A stretch of 28,293 bases of DNA from CAZUVM01 sp964623885 (lineage in GTDB: Bacteria; Verrucomicrobiota; Verrucomicrobiia; Limisphaerales; UBA8199): the NCBI GenBank assembly GCA_964623885.1, contig CAZUVM010000137.1, positions 1 to 28,293 of the forward strand, given 5' to 3'. Positions 1 to 6,972 of the stretch are shown piece after piece. The position numbers and the translations under genes are program-made. The notes beneath the pieces were generated by a model that ran no database searches, was not told the DNA's origin, and saw only the letters and a program-made list of their open reading frames with translations. Each line of letters starts with the position of its first letter. The first letter of the stretch is position 1.

Positions 1-2
1 AC

Positions 3-329
3 AAACCTGCAGCCAAGAAGAGCGGCACTGAAGTTAAAGAAGGCAAAAAAGCGCATCCTTTCCACGGCAAGCTTGCAGCGGTAGATAAAATGGCCAAGAC
101 AATCACCGTCGGCAAAAGCACGTACCAGATCACCTCAGAGACCAAGATCATGAAAGCCGGCAAACCCGCCACGCTGAGCGATGGCGTGGTAGGCGAAGAG
201 GTCAGCGGTTACGTCAAACCAGATGATGCCGGGAAGTTGGTAGCCAGCTCACTCAACTTCGGGCCAAAGCCCGATGCCAAGAACAGTGAGAAGAAATCCA
301 GCAGCTCGGATAAGACGCAGAAGCAGTAG
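3..329 (+). CDS. C-terminal part of a small, probably exported protein (5' end outside window)
   Basis: The reading frame is open from base 3, so the ATG at 90 is probably internal and the gene begins upstream of the window. About 108 residues are visible. They are rich in Lys, Ala and Ser at both ends and carry a compact central segment (HPFHGKLAAVDKMAKTITV) followed by alternating beta-type stretches. This resembles the small beta-barrel domains (DUF5666-like) seen in many exported proteins of Verrucomicrobiota, but that family call is only an impression. The tail (residues after GPK) is a charged Ser/Lys linker, which suggests disorder or surface exposure. No catalytic motif is visible. 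The frame and the stop at 327-329 are clear; the function is unknown. Confidence 0.65.
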   Translation, partial: KPAAKKSGTEVKEGKKAHPFHGKLAAVDKMAKTITVGKSTYQITSETKIMKAGKPATLSDGVVGEEVSGYVKPDDAGKLVASSLNFGPKPDAKNSEKKSSSSDKTQKQ

Positions 330-400
330 CGCGCCGAATTGGCTGAGCCGGAACGATTCAATTGAAGGGACCGCGCTGGGACCGCGCCCGCCTCGGGCGC

Positions 401-493
401 AGCGGTTGGCGCCCTCGCCAACCGCTTCGTCATTTCTACTACTATTGGGTGAGCTTGTGCCGATACGAGCCAACCGGCGGGGGCGCCGGTTGG
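401..493. repeat. Two strong hairpins in the spacer after the first gene
   Basis: Two perfect inverted repeats stand close together. The first has 11-bp arms at 401-411 and 416-426 (AGCGGTTGGCG and its complement) around CCCT. The second has 10-bp arms at 470-479 and 484-493 (CCAACCGGCG and its complement) around GGGG. The arms share the core CCAACC/GGTTGG, so they may be two diverged copies of one repeat. Neither is followed by a clear T-run, so they look like REP-type intergenic repeats rather than textbook terminators, although they could slow transcription from either flanking gene. Confidence 0.5.
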
Positions 494-569
494 TTGCGCC
501 CGGGGCGGGCGCGCTCCCCAAAGATAACTGCAATCGTTCCGGCTGAGAGAACCCGTTGTGGTCAGGCTT

Positions 570-598
570 GGCCTTCGGTCTTCTTTCGACCTTCGGCC
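570..598. repeat. Imperfect palindrome beyond the kinase stop codon
   Basis: GGCC arms (570-573 and 595-598) and GGTC/GACC arms (577-580 and 588-591) form a hairpin interrupted by a symmetric TTC internal loop. It lies 19 bases past the kinase stop on the minus strand and could mark its transcript end, but no T-run follows. Confidence 0.3.
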
Positions 599-617
599 TT
601 ATGACTCCGACCTTCGC

Positions 618-1625
618 CTAGCGTCGCCACCAACTGGTTTTGCTCTTGCCGCCCTTGGTGGGTGCGGGTTGGGTGCTCTGCTGGATTAGCAGTTGCGCGC
701 GGGCAAACTCCAATTCGACCCTTAGCTCGTCATAGCTCAAGAATCGATCCGCCGGATTCTTCGCCATTACGCGCACGAGCGCATCGCTGGTTCGTTGGGT
801 GATCTCGGGCACCACCAGATTGGGCGCCGTCAACGCCGTATGCACGTGCGCGGCGACGAGTTCCTCGACACTGGGCGCTTCGAAGGGGACATGGCCTGTG
901 AGAGCATGATACAGCGTGCACCCTAGGCTATACATATCCGAGAGGAACGTCTCCGGCTCGCGTTTGATCTTTTCTGGCGCAACATAATAAGGTGTCCCTT
1001 CGGTCACGGTCGTCGACTCAGGCTCTGCATCCACCTTCCGAGCCAGTCCGAAGTCAATGAGCTTTGGTTCGTTGTCAGCATCGAAGAGGATGTTGCCCGG
1101 CTTGATGTCGCGGTGCAGCAGGTTGTGTTTGAGAGCCAAATCGAGCGCCGACGCGACCTTTGTCCCGATATCCAGGACTTGCAACTCCGGCAGGCGCTGG
1201 TGCTTTTCAATACGAGTATCCAGGCTGCCACGATCCGCCAATTCCATGATCAAATAGCGCTGCCCCTGAAATTCATCGAACGCGTAGATATGTATTATAT
1301 TGGTGTGGTTGAGCCCGGCACAGGCGCGCGCCTCCCGCAAGAAGCTTTCCAATACAGACGGATCGCCTTCATATTCCTTGCGCAAAAGCTTTACCGCGAC
1401 CAGCCGCTCCAGCACCGTATCCCAGGCTTTGTAGACTTTGCCGTGGCCGCCGGAAGCGATCTTGCTGCGTAACTCAAACTGCCGCAACTGCATAGGCATC
1501 ATGATGGGATGCCCGCAGCGCTTGCAGGGCTCGGTCGAAAGCGGCGGCAAGTCGCCCGGGATAAAGACCTTGGCCTCGCAGCCGGGGCAAGTCACCATTT
1601 TCAGCGGTTTATCGGGCGTACTCAT
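618..1625 (-). CDS. Serine/threonine protein kinase with N-terminal zinc ribbon
   Basis: This is a Hanks-type kinase that phosphorylates Ser/Thr on unknown partners. The 335 residues begin with a Cys4 zinc-ribbon (C13, C16, C34, C37), then a complete kinase domain from about residue 51 to 310. Visible motifs are the ATP lysine K79 in VAVKLL, E98 of helix C, HRDIKPGN at 171-178 with catalytic D173, DFG at 191-193 and APE at 216-218. In the glycine loop the first Gly is replaced by Ala (I-A-S-G-G-H-G). There is no transmembrane segment or PASTA domain, so it is probably cytosolic; the C-terminus is short and basic (WWRR). The start is supported by an AGGAAAGG ribosome site just upstream. It is transcribed away from the 112-aa gene at 1935. 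The zinc ribbon may sense metal or redox state or bind a partner (inference). Confidence 0.93.
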   Translation of the reverse strand: MSTPDKPLKMVTCPGCEAKVFIPGDLPPLSTEPCKRCGHPIMMPMQLRQFELRSKIASGGHGKVYKAWDTVLERLVAVKLLRKEYEGDPSVLESFLREARACAGLNHTNIIHIYAFDEFQGQRYLIMELADRGSLDTRIEKHQRLPELQVLDIGTKVASALDLALKHNLLHRDIKPGNILFDADNEPKLIDFGLARKVDAEPESTTVTEGTPYYVAPEKIKREPETFLSDMYSLGCTLYHALTGHVPFEAPSVEELVAAHVHTALTAPNLVVPEITQRTSDALVRVMAKNPADRFLSYDELRVELEFARAQLLIQQSTQPAPTKGGKSKTSWWRR

Positions 1626-1665
1626 GAGCCTTTCCTAAGATTTCCTACCTTCTTTAGTCGCGGGC

Positions 1666-1683
1666 GTCAAAATACTTTTTGAC
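1666..1683. promoter_or_regulatory. Operator-like palindrome in a divergent intergenic region
   Basis: Perfect 7-bp arms GTCAAAA (1666-1672) and TTTTGAC (1677-1683) flank TACT. The right arm overlaps TTGACA at 1679-1684, a consensus -35 for rightward transcription. A -10 at 17-bp spacing (TTTCTT, 1702-1707) is poor. The position between divergent genes fits a repressor or activator site controlling the kinase and/or the rightward transcript. Confidence 0.35.
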
Positions 1684-1713
1684 AAGACGGCGTTCATCGT
1701 GTTTCTTAACCGC

Positions 1714-1886
1714 GCTAGAAGATGAAGCGACAGTTTAATATTTGCCTGTGCGGACAGCGAGTCGATGGACAGACGTCCATGTGGCATCGCTCCACTTGCC
1801 GCACCGGCGTCGTGGGAGAAATCTTCTAAAGCCAAAACAACAGATTTCCAAAAACCCGCGATTGCCAGTCAATCGCGGGTTTTTTG
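1714..1886 (+). ncRNA. Candidate structured RNA or leader ending in an intrinsic terminator
   Basis: No convincing protein is encoded here, but the plus strand can fold into one long irregular hairpin. Nested arms are 1716-1723 with 1821-1828 (8 bp), 1727-1731 with 1809-1813 (5 bp including one G-U), 1748-1753 with 1799-1804 (6 bp), 1756-1760 with 1787-1791 (5 bp) and 1765-1770 with 1775-1780 (6 bp, loop AGAC). It is followed 22 bases later by the terminator at 1851-1886. A TTGACA box at 1679-1684 would place a transcript start near 1714. The rod shape and length of about 170 nt recall 6S RNA, but I recognise no family motif. It could equally be a regulatory leader of the 112-aa gene at 1935. 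The base pairs are directly seen; expression and function are inferred. Confidence 0.4.
1851..1886 (+). terminator. Strong Rho-independent terminator
   Basis: A perfect 14-bp stem (arms 1851-1864 and 1870-1883, with core ACCCGCGATTG) closes a 5-nt loop and runs directly into a T-rich tract (1880-1885). The A-run on the left arm makes it work in either direction. No protein gene ends just upstream on either strand, so it must end a short transcript or act as an attenuator 48 bases before the ATG at 1935. Confidence 0.8.
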
Positions 1887-1934
1887 TTAAAAGCTGCTGC
1901 CCTCAATGGGCAGCAAAAATGAAAGGTAAACAGC

Positions 1935-2273
1935 ATGAATGCAAACTACAGACGGGTCCCGACTGAGTTCGGGCCAGAAATAGGGTTCGTGGTCGAACCC
2001 GTTCCGGCGGCGCCGTTCCGCGCCGTGCAGGACAATTCGTTTGAAAGGTTGAAAACCAAATTGCTCAGCGAACGGCTTGAGCAAGCGTGGGAGCCGGACC
2101 TCACTAGTCGGCTTAGGCGCGCTGCCAATGACGCCGCCGCGCTGGCCTGGGTGACACCCTATCCGTTGTTGGTCTTTCCCCTGTTGTTCGACGAGAAGGC
2201 AGAGATCGCTCTGCAAATGGCCGAGCGACAGGCGCAGGTCTATCAACGCAGCCGTGAGCTGCTCGCCGTATGA
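1935..2273 (+). CDS. Hypothetical protein, 112 aa
   Basis: I do not recognise this protein. It starts at an ATG preceded by AAAGG with good spacing. The sequence is mostly soluble and charged: an N-terminal proline-rich stretch (residues 1-30), an acidic/basic helical middle with ERLKTKLLSERLEQAW, an aromatic-hydrophobic patch WVTPYPLLVFPLLF around residues 73-86, and a final amphipathic helix EIALQMAERQAQVYQR. The hydrophobic patch is too short and proline-broken to be a sure membrane segment. It stands alone between the terminator at 1851-1886 and the convergent moaE gene. Codon use and composition match its neighbours, which supports it being real. Confidence 0.6.
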   Translation: MNANYRRVPTEFGPEIGFVVEPVPAAPFRAVQDNSFERLKTKLLSERLEQAWEPDLTSRLRRAANDAAALAWVTPYPLLVFPLLFDEKAEIALQMAERQAQVYQRSRELLAV

Positions 2274-2325
2274 TCGCCTGGATTAGCCCCAGCACCGTTG
2301 CCATCGCGGGCGGCCGATTCCACGG

Positions 2326-2448
2326 GCGTGACACTTGTCACGCTCGCGCAATCGGTTGCCCGTCAGGCTGCCAGCGTCAAAACCTTGGGGGCGCCGGCAT
2401 CCTTGCCGGCTGATGCATTTTCCGTGAAGCACCGGCATCCGTTGCCGG
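2326..2448. repeat. Palindromes between two convergent genes
   Basis: Three inverted repeats lie between the convergent 112-aa gene and moaE. The first is GCGTGACA (2326-2333) with its complement at 2336-2343. The other two are related units, each built as CCGGCA, a 4-5 base loop and TGCCGG, at 2394-2409 and 2432-2448. The paired CCGGCA units look like a REP/BIME-type dispersed repeat; the first could be a regulator site. No T-run follows any of them. Confidence 0.4.
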
Positions 2449-2468
2449 GCCGATTTTGCCTGAGGAGC

Positions 2469-2933
2469 TCAGGAAACGTGGGGTGACCGTCGGGGGCGTC
2501 TCGCTCGTGCCATTGGCGCGCGCGGGGCGCCTCCGGGAAGAGTAGTGTTCAGAGGTTTCTTCCAAATCGGAACTACGCGCTTCATCTCATCGATCAGCCA
2601 TTGGCAGGCGGCAAACGCTTCACCCCGGTGCGGCGCCGTCACTTCTACCCAAAGTGAAGGCTCATTGACTCTTACCACTCCAAGCCGATGAACCAAGCGA
2701 ACGGATTCGATCGGCCAGCGTTTTTCCAGCTCATCCAGCAACCGGTTGAATTGATGCTCGGCCATGGTTTGGAATGATTCGTAGTCAAGGGCATTAATCG
2801 ATTTGCCCGCCTCTATCCCCCGCACCACGCCCAGAAAATAAACGACTGCGCCGATTCCTGCAGAAATGCGGCGCCCTGACAGCAGCGCTGGCTCGTTAAT
2901 CGCTTCGGTCGTGAGCTTGAGTTCGCGCCGCAT
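2469..2933 (-). CDS. moaE: Molybdopterin synthase catalytic subunit MoaE
   Basis: MoaE is the large subunit of molybdopterin synthase, which converts cyclic pyranopterin monophosphate to molybdopterin using sulfur carried on the MoaD tail. The 154-aa protein shows the family pattern: GAVVYFLGVVRG at 28-39, LDYESFQTMA at 49-58, RLVHRLGVV at 79-87, the HRGEAF segment around 102-107 and the MKRVVPIWKK block with the conserved lysines near 118 and 125. After about residue 127 the tail is basic and proline/arginine-rich and does not look like the usual short MoaE end, so the C-terminus may be an extension into non-conserved sequence. It begins 5 bases after the moaD stop, so the two subunits are co-translated from one transcript. 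Confidence 0.92.
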   Translation of the reverse strand: MRRELKLTTEAINEPALLSGRRISAGIGAVVYFLGVVRGIEAGKSINALDYESFQTMAEHQFNRLLDELEKRWPIESVRLVHRLGVVRVNEPSLWVEVTAPHRGEAFAACQWLIDEMKRVVPIWKKPLNTTLPGGAPRAPMARARRPRRSPHVS

Positions 2934-2938
2934 AGTTG

Positions 2939-3184
2939 TCAGCCACCCTGGACCGGCGGAAAGAGAGAAACCTCATCGCCGGCTTTCAAGACGTAACTTC
3001 GGTCCTGGTAATCGACGCCCACAGCGATCAGGGTGGATTGGCGCATCGCCTCGAGCTTGGGAAACCGTGCCGCCAATGTCCCAAGCAAGTCGGCCAGCGA
3101 ACTTCCTTCCGGCAACTCCTCGGTTGCCTGGGCGCAACCCGTCAGGTCTTTGAAGTAGGAATAAAAGGAAACGCTGATTTGCAC
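2939..3184 (-). CDS. moaD: Molybdopterin synthase sulfur carrier subunit MoaD
   Basis: MoaD is the small ubiquitin-like partner of MoaE; its C-terminal Gly-Gly is made into a thiocarboxylate that supplies the dithiolene sulfurs. The protein ends in LFPPVQGG, which is the required tail, and has the fold pattern ISVSFYSYFKDLTG, then a helix with LADLLGTLAARFP, then the strand VGVDYQDRSYVLKAGDEVSLFPP. I chose the GTG at 3184 (81 aa, the usual size), with AGGG seven bases upstream. The frame extends further upstream to an ATG at 3217, but that part lies inside hpt and adds non-family residues. The gene begins 7 bases after the hpt stop, so it is in the hpt-moaD-moaE operon. Confidence 0.88.
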   Translation of the reverse strand: MQISVSFYSYFKDLTGCAQATEELPEGSSLADLLGTLAARFPKLEAMRQSTLIAVGVDYQDRSYVLKAGDEVSLFPPVQGG

Positions 3185-3191
3185 AGGAGCC

Positions 3192-3800
3192 CTAGATTCC
3201 GGTACGAACCTGTTCATAAACGTGCGGATGGAGCACGCCCACAAAGGGCAGGTTGCGATAACGCTCGGCAAAATCCAGGCCGTATCCAACTACGAAATAA
3301 TCTGGAATCTCAAACCCAACATAATCCGCTTCAATGTCTTCGGTCCGGCGTGCCGCCTTGTTGAGCAGGACACAGGTCTTGATTCGCCGCGGCTTGAGCA
3401 CGCGCAACTTGGCCAGGACACGAACCATCGTCCGGCCCGTATCCAGAATATCGTCCACCAGCAGCACGTCGCGGCCGCGCACGTCCAGCCGCAGTTCCTT
3501 TGTAAAAATCAACTCGCCCGACTCGGTGCCCAGGCCGTAACTGGATACCCCGATGAAGTCCAGCCGCAAAGGCAGCGACAAGTGCCGGATCAGGTCGGCC
3601 AGGAACATCACGGTCCCGCTCAAAAGGGACACCACCACCATCTCGCGTCCCGCAAAATCGCGCTGGATTTCACGGGAAAGCATTAACAGCCGGTGCTCGA
3701 TTTGCCGATCGGTAATTAGAACGCGCGCCACTTCCGCGCGCCAGCGGCCCGGCACGCGGGCATGGTTGGGCGCGGGCACCGCGGACCGAACTCGTCTCAT
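3192..3800 (-). CDS. hpt: Hypoxanthine phosphoribosyltransferase
   Basis: This purine-salvage enzyme joins hypoxanthine or guanine to PRPP to give IMP or GMP. The diagnostic PRPP-binding loop VLLVDDILDTGRT is at 112-124, with SLLSGTVMFLADL at 58-70 (phosphate loop region) and the YVGFEIPDYFVVGYGLDF segment that holds the base-binding aromatic/Asp residues. It has 202 aa where about 175-185 is usual. The extra residues are at the N-terminus before VLITDRQIEHR, so an internal start around residue 24 is possible; no clear ribosome site decides this. It heads a minus-strand operon with moaD and moaE. The link between salvage and molybdenum cofactor genes is probably just shared transcription. Confidence 0.92.
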   Translation of the reverse strand: MRRVRSAVPAPNHARVPGRWRAEVARVLITDRQIEHRLLMLSREIQRDFAGREMVVVSLLSGTVMFLADLIRHLSLPLRLDFIGVSSYGLGTESGELIFTKELRLDVRGRDVLLVDDILDTGRTMVRVLAKLRVLKPRRIKTCVLLNKAARRTEDIEADYVGFEIPDYFVVGYGLDFAERYRNLPFVGVLHPHVYEQVRTGI

Positions 3801-3905
3801 GGCAATCGATTCTAGTGTAACACGGGTAGTTGCCCAGAAATTTCTCCCAACCTTTAGCTTGCTTATCGTTCTGGCTTTAATAACTTGATCGGCTCATTTG
3901 TAATT

Positions 3906-4256
3906 ATGAGTCTATTCAATCCAGGAGCATTCCTGGCCATGGGCCAGCCGCCCCCGGGCACCCAGCAGGACCCCAAGGCCGCTATCCTCGGTCAGGTCGG
4001 ATTTCTGGTATTGATGGTCGTTTTGTTCTACTTTGTGCTGATCCGGCCCCAGCAAAAGAAACAAAAGGATCACACGGAAATGCTGAAAACTGTGCGATCG
4101 GGTGATCGCATCGTGACGACTGGCGGTGTCGTTGCTACCGTGGTTACGGTCAAGGACAAGACGCTTTCCATCAGGTCGGCAGATTCCAAGTTTGAGATTA
4201 CCAAGGCCGCTGTCGCCGAGATCACCGAGCGCACCGGCGAACCAGTCGAATCGTAA
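3906..4256 (+). CDS. yajC: Preprotein translocase accessory subunit YajC
   Basis: YajC is the small membrane subunit that associates with SecDF at the Sec translocon. From the ATG at 3906 it is 116 aa: a short N-terminal periplasmic piece, one membrane helix (GFLVLMVVLFYFVLI, about residues 32-46), the family signature RPQQKKQKDH directly after it, and a small cytoplasmic domain with LKTVRSGDRIVTTGGVVATV. A TTG at 3885 would add seven residues but is less likely. It lies immediately upstream of secDF, the common arrangement for this pair. Confidence 0.93.
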   Translation: MSLFNPGAFLAMGQPPPGTQQDPKAAILGQVGFLVLMVVLFYFVLIRPQQKKQKDHTEMLKTVRSGDRIVTTGGVVATVVTVKDKTLSIRSADSKFEITKAAVAEITERTGEPVES

Positions 4257-4275
4257 AGCGCCGGTGAGACTTTTT
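4232..4275 (+). terminator. Possible terminator/attenuator spanning the yajC stop
   Basis: Arms CACCGGCG (4232-4239) and CGCCGGTG (4259-4266) can pair across the yajC stop codon, and TTTTT follows at 4271-4275. The loop is 19 nt, so the element is weaker than a textbook terminator. Placed between yajC and secDF it could reduce read-through and set the relative dose of the two proteins. Confidence 0.4.
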
Positions 4276-4389
4276 GAGTGAACCCACGAAACAAAAGCAG
4301 AAAAGGCCTTGCGGGAAGCTCGCCAGGTGTTTTGTGGCATTATGACATTTGTTTGCTTTCCTGCTGAATAGACACAGCTAGTTCGTTCC

Positions 4390-6885
4390 ATGAATCGTAA
4401 TAATCTCTGGCGTTTTGTCATCGTCGTCCTCGTCGTGCTGTGGTCGGCGTATGAGTTTTATCCCCCGACCAGCAAGAACCTCATCCAATATTTTCGCGAG
4501 CGCGCGGTGGGCCATGACGCGACGTTCAACGAGATTTTTCAAAAAGCGCAGGGTTTGGAGAAAACGGCGCCCGAGCGGCAATATGACGACCTCGTTTCAG
4601 CTATCGGCACGAATGACATCACGAAGTATTTCCCTTTCTTTGAAGCCAAAACCGAGGCGCACGCAAACACTTACATCCTGAATCGTCTCCAACGGGAAGC
4701 CGCCGGACGCATTCGCCTGGGCCTGGATCTGCAAGGCGGCACGTCCTTCCTGGTTTCGATGGACACCACCGGGCTGACCAATACCGCCGACACGTCGACC
4801 GCGCTTTCCCAGGCGGTTGAGGTCCTGCGCAAACGCGTTGATAAATTTGGCGTCGCCGAGCCGGTCATTGTCCCTCAAGGAAGCGATCGGATTCTGGTCC
4901 AGTTACCTGGGCTTTCCGCGGCCGACCAGCAAGCGGCCGAGACAGCGATAAAAAAGCCGGCCAAACTGGAATTCAAGTTGGTGCATGAGGACAGCAAGAA
5001 CCTTCTCGATCAGGGCGTCACCTCGCTTCCCGGCTACGAGGTGATGACTCATATCAAAGTCCAGCCTGATGGAAAACGAGTCCCCGAAAGATATTTAGTC
5101 AAAAAGCACCCCGAGATGACCGGCGGCATTAAAGGCGCCATGGTGAGTCGCGACGCCATGGGCCGGCCGGAAATCAATTTCACTCTCGATTCCGTTTCAA
5201 CCGAATTGTTTGGCCGGATCACACGCGACAACGTCGGCCGCCAATTGGCGGTGATCCTGGACGGTGAATTGCAAACGGCTCCCGTGATCAAAAGCGCGAT
5301 TGAAGGCGGCAGTGGAGTCATCGAAGGTGATTACAGCCAGCAGGAAGCCTTCGCGCTGCAAGCCGTGTTGGAGAACCCGCTGAAAACGCAGCTCAAGGTT
5401 GAATCCAAGCGATTGGTGGATCCCACGCTGGGGAAAGCAGCCATCGAGAGCGGTATTCGGGCTTCGATTTACGGTACGCTGGCCGTGTCGATTTTCATGC
5501 TGGTCTACTACATGGTCGCAGGTTTGGTGGCAAACGTCGCTTTGATCGGCAACATCATCATCCTTATCGGGGTGATGTGCTCGTTCGGCACCACGTTCAC
5601 TCTGCCCGGCATCGCCGGCCTGGTGCTCACCGTCGGTATGGCTGTCGATGCAAACGTGTTGATTTACGAACGCATTCGTGAGGAATCCGCCAAGGGCAAA
5701 TCCTTGCGCGGGGCGATTGCCGCCGGCTACGCCCGTGCGTTTGGAACGATTTTCGATTCGCACGTCACTACGCTCATCTCCTCGGTGATTCTCTGGAAAA
5801 TGGGCACTGGCTCGATCCAGGGTTTCGGCGTGGCACTCACCATCGGTGTCTCGGCCAGTTTGTTTACCGCCCTCGTCGTGACTCGCATGATTTTCGATTT
5901 CATCGTGGACCGCGGCTGGCTCAAGGAAGTGAAGATGCTGCATCTCATCCCGGCAACCATGAAGCTTGATTTCATGAAGTTGGCCAAGGGGGCCTTCATC
6001 GCCTCGTGGATCATCATTTTTATCGGCGTCGCGTTCGGCTTTCATCGAGGCACCCGTGTTTTCGGCCGTGACTTCGTGGGGGGTGACAGCGTCTCCTTCT
6101 CGTTCAAGCAGAAGGTGGACGACAATACCCTACGCTCTGCGCTCACGGCTGCTAAGGTAAAAGACCCGCTGATTCAGTATCAAAAGGACCTCGCTACCGG
6201 CAATCAACTGCTCCGAATCGATTCGCTGCCCGGGACAGGCGATATCGTCAAAACAAACATACCTAATGTGCAGCCCCCGAATTTTGTGTTCCGAGGCCAG
6301 GACTCCGTCGGTCCCAGTGTCGGCGCAGATATCCGGCAATCAGCTATTATCGCTTCACTGCTCTCGCTGTTCGGCATTCTCGTCTACGTCGCATTCAGGT
6401 ATGAGTTCTCGTTTGCGATTGGCGCCGTCCTTGCCGTCATCCACGACGTATTAATGACCATCGGTATTTACTGCCTGTCCGGCCGCGAATTCAATGCCAC
6501 GACCGTCGCCGCGATTCTGACCATCATCGGCTTCTCCACCAACGACACCATCGTCATTTTCGATCGAATCCGGGAAGACCTGAAGCTCGGTATCCGCGGC
6601 ACCTTCAAGGAAGTGATGAACCAGGCCCTCAATCAGACTTTGAGCCGAACGATTATCACCTCCGGCACGGTGTTTTTGGCTACGTTGTCGCTGTTCATTT
6701 TCGGTGGCGGTGAAATCAACGACTTTGCCTTCACGTTCCTGGTCGGCATCATTACCGGCACCTACTCGAGCATTTACATAGCCAGCGCCCTGGTGCTCTG
6801 GTGGCATAAGGGCCAGCGGCCTCATATCGGCGGCGGCGCCATCGCCACTCCGGAAACGGTGGCGGCTGCGCCGGCTCGCGGCTAA
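4390..6885 (+). CDS. secDF: Fused protein translocase subunit SecDF
   Basis: SecD and SecF are proton-driven RND-type partners of SecYEG that pull exported proteins across the inner membrane. Here both are in one 831-aa chain. The SecD half has an N-terminal helix (residues 7-20), the motif LGLDLQGG at 110-117, the large periplasmic domain, and the membrane block ending GMAVDANVLIYERIREE around 417-433 with the conserved Asp. The SecF half starts near 530 with a helix, then GRDFVGGDSVSF around 559-570 and FSTNDTIVIFDRIRED around 715-730. The last helices end before a short Ala-rich tail. It follows yajC by 133 bases. Fused SecDF is known in several phyla; length and motif order are normal. 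Confidence 0.96.
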   Translation: MNRNNLWRFVIVVLVVLWSAYEFYPPTSKNLIQYFRERAVGHDATFNEIFQKAQGLEKTAPERQYDDLVSAIGTNDITKYFPFFEAKTEAHANTYILNRLQREAAGRIRLGLDLQGGTSFLVSMDTTGLTNTADTSTALSQAVEVLRKRVDKFGVAEPVIVPQGSDRILVQLPGLSAADQQAAETAIKKPAKLEFKLVHEDSKNLLDQGVTSLPGYEVMTHIKVQPDGKRVPERYLVKKHPEMTGGIKGAMVSRDAMGRPEINFTLDSVSTELFGRITRDNVGRQLAVILDGELQTAPVIKSAIEGGSGVIEGDYSQQEAFALQAVLENPLKTQLKVESKRLVDPTLGKAAIESGIRASIYGTLAVSIFMLVYYMVAGLVANVALIGNIIILIGVMCSFGTTFTLPGIAGLVLTVGMAVDANVLIYERIREESAKGKSLRGAIAAGYARAFGTIFDSHVTTLISSVILWKMGTGSIQGFGVALTIGVSASLFTALVVTRMIFDFIVDRGWLKEVKMLHLIPATMKLDFMKLAKGAFIASWIIIFIGVAFGFHRGTRVFGRDFVGGDSVSFSFKQKVDDNTLRSALTAAKVKDPLIQYQKDLATGNQLLRIDSLPGTGDIVKTNIPNVQPPNFVFRGQDSVGPSVGADIRQSAIIASLLSLFGILVYVAFRYEFSFAIGAVLAVIHDVLMTIGIYCLSGREFNATTVAAILTIIGFSTNDTIVIFDRIREDLKLGIRGTFKEVMNQALNQTLSRTIITSGTVFLATLSLFIFGGGEINDFAFTFLVGIITGTYSSIYIASALVLWWHKGQRPHIGGGAIATPETVAAAPARG

Positions 6886-6972
6886 ACTTCGCATCATGGA
6901 CGGTCCACGGGCGGGACTGTTTTACGATACGCGCGTCTCACCGGCGCGCGGGCGTGGGTTTCTTTCAGCGGC

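Noticed and set aside
1742..1966. 74-codon plus-strand frame between the kinase and the 112-aa gene
   Set aside because: It runs through the RNA hairpin and terminator and overlaps the start of the 112-aa gene in another frame; no supported start site.
5197..6045. 282-codon open frame on the minus strand inside secDF
   Set aside because: Antisense shadow of secDF: it is rich in His, Asp and Gly with no recognisable fold, while the plus strand has all SecDF motifs.
6886..6972. Possible manganese (yybP-ykoY) riboswitch before the TerC gene
   Set aside because: The spacer is only 87 bases and I see no matching motif.
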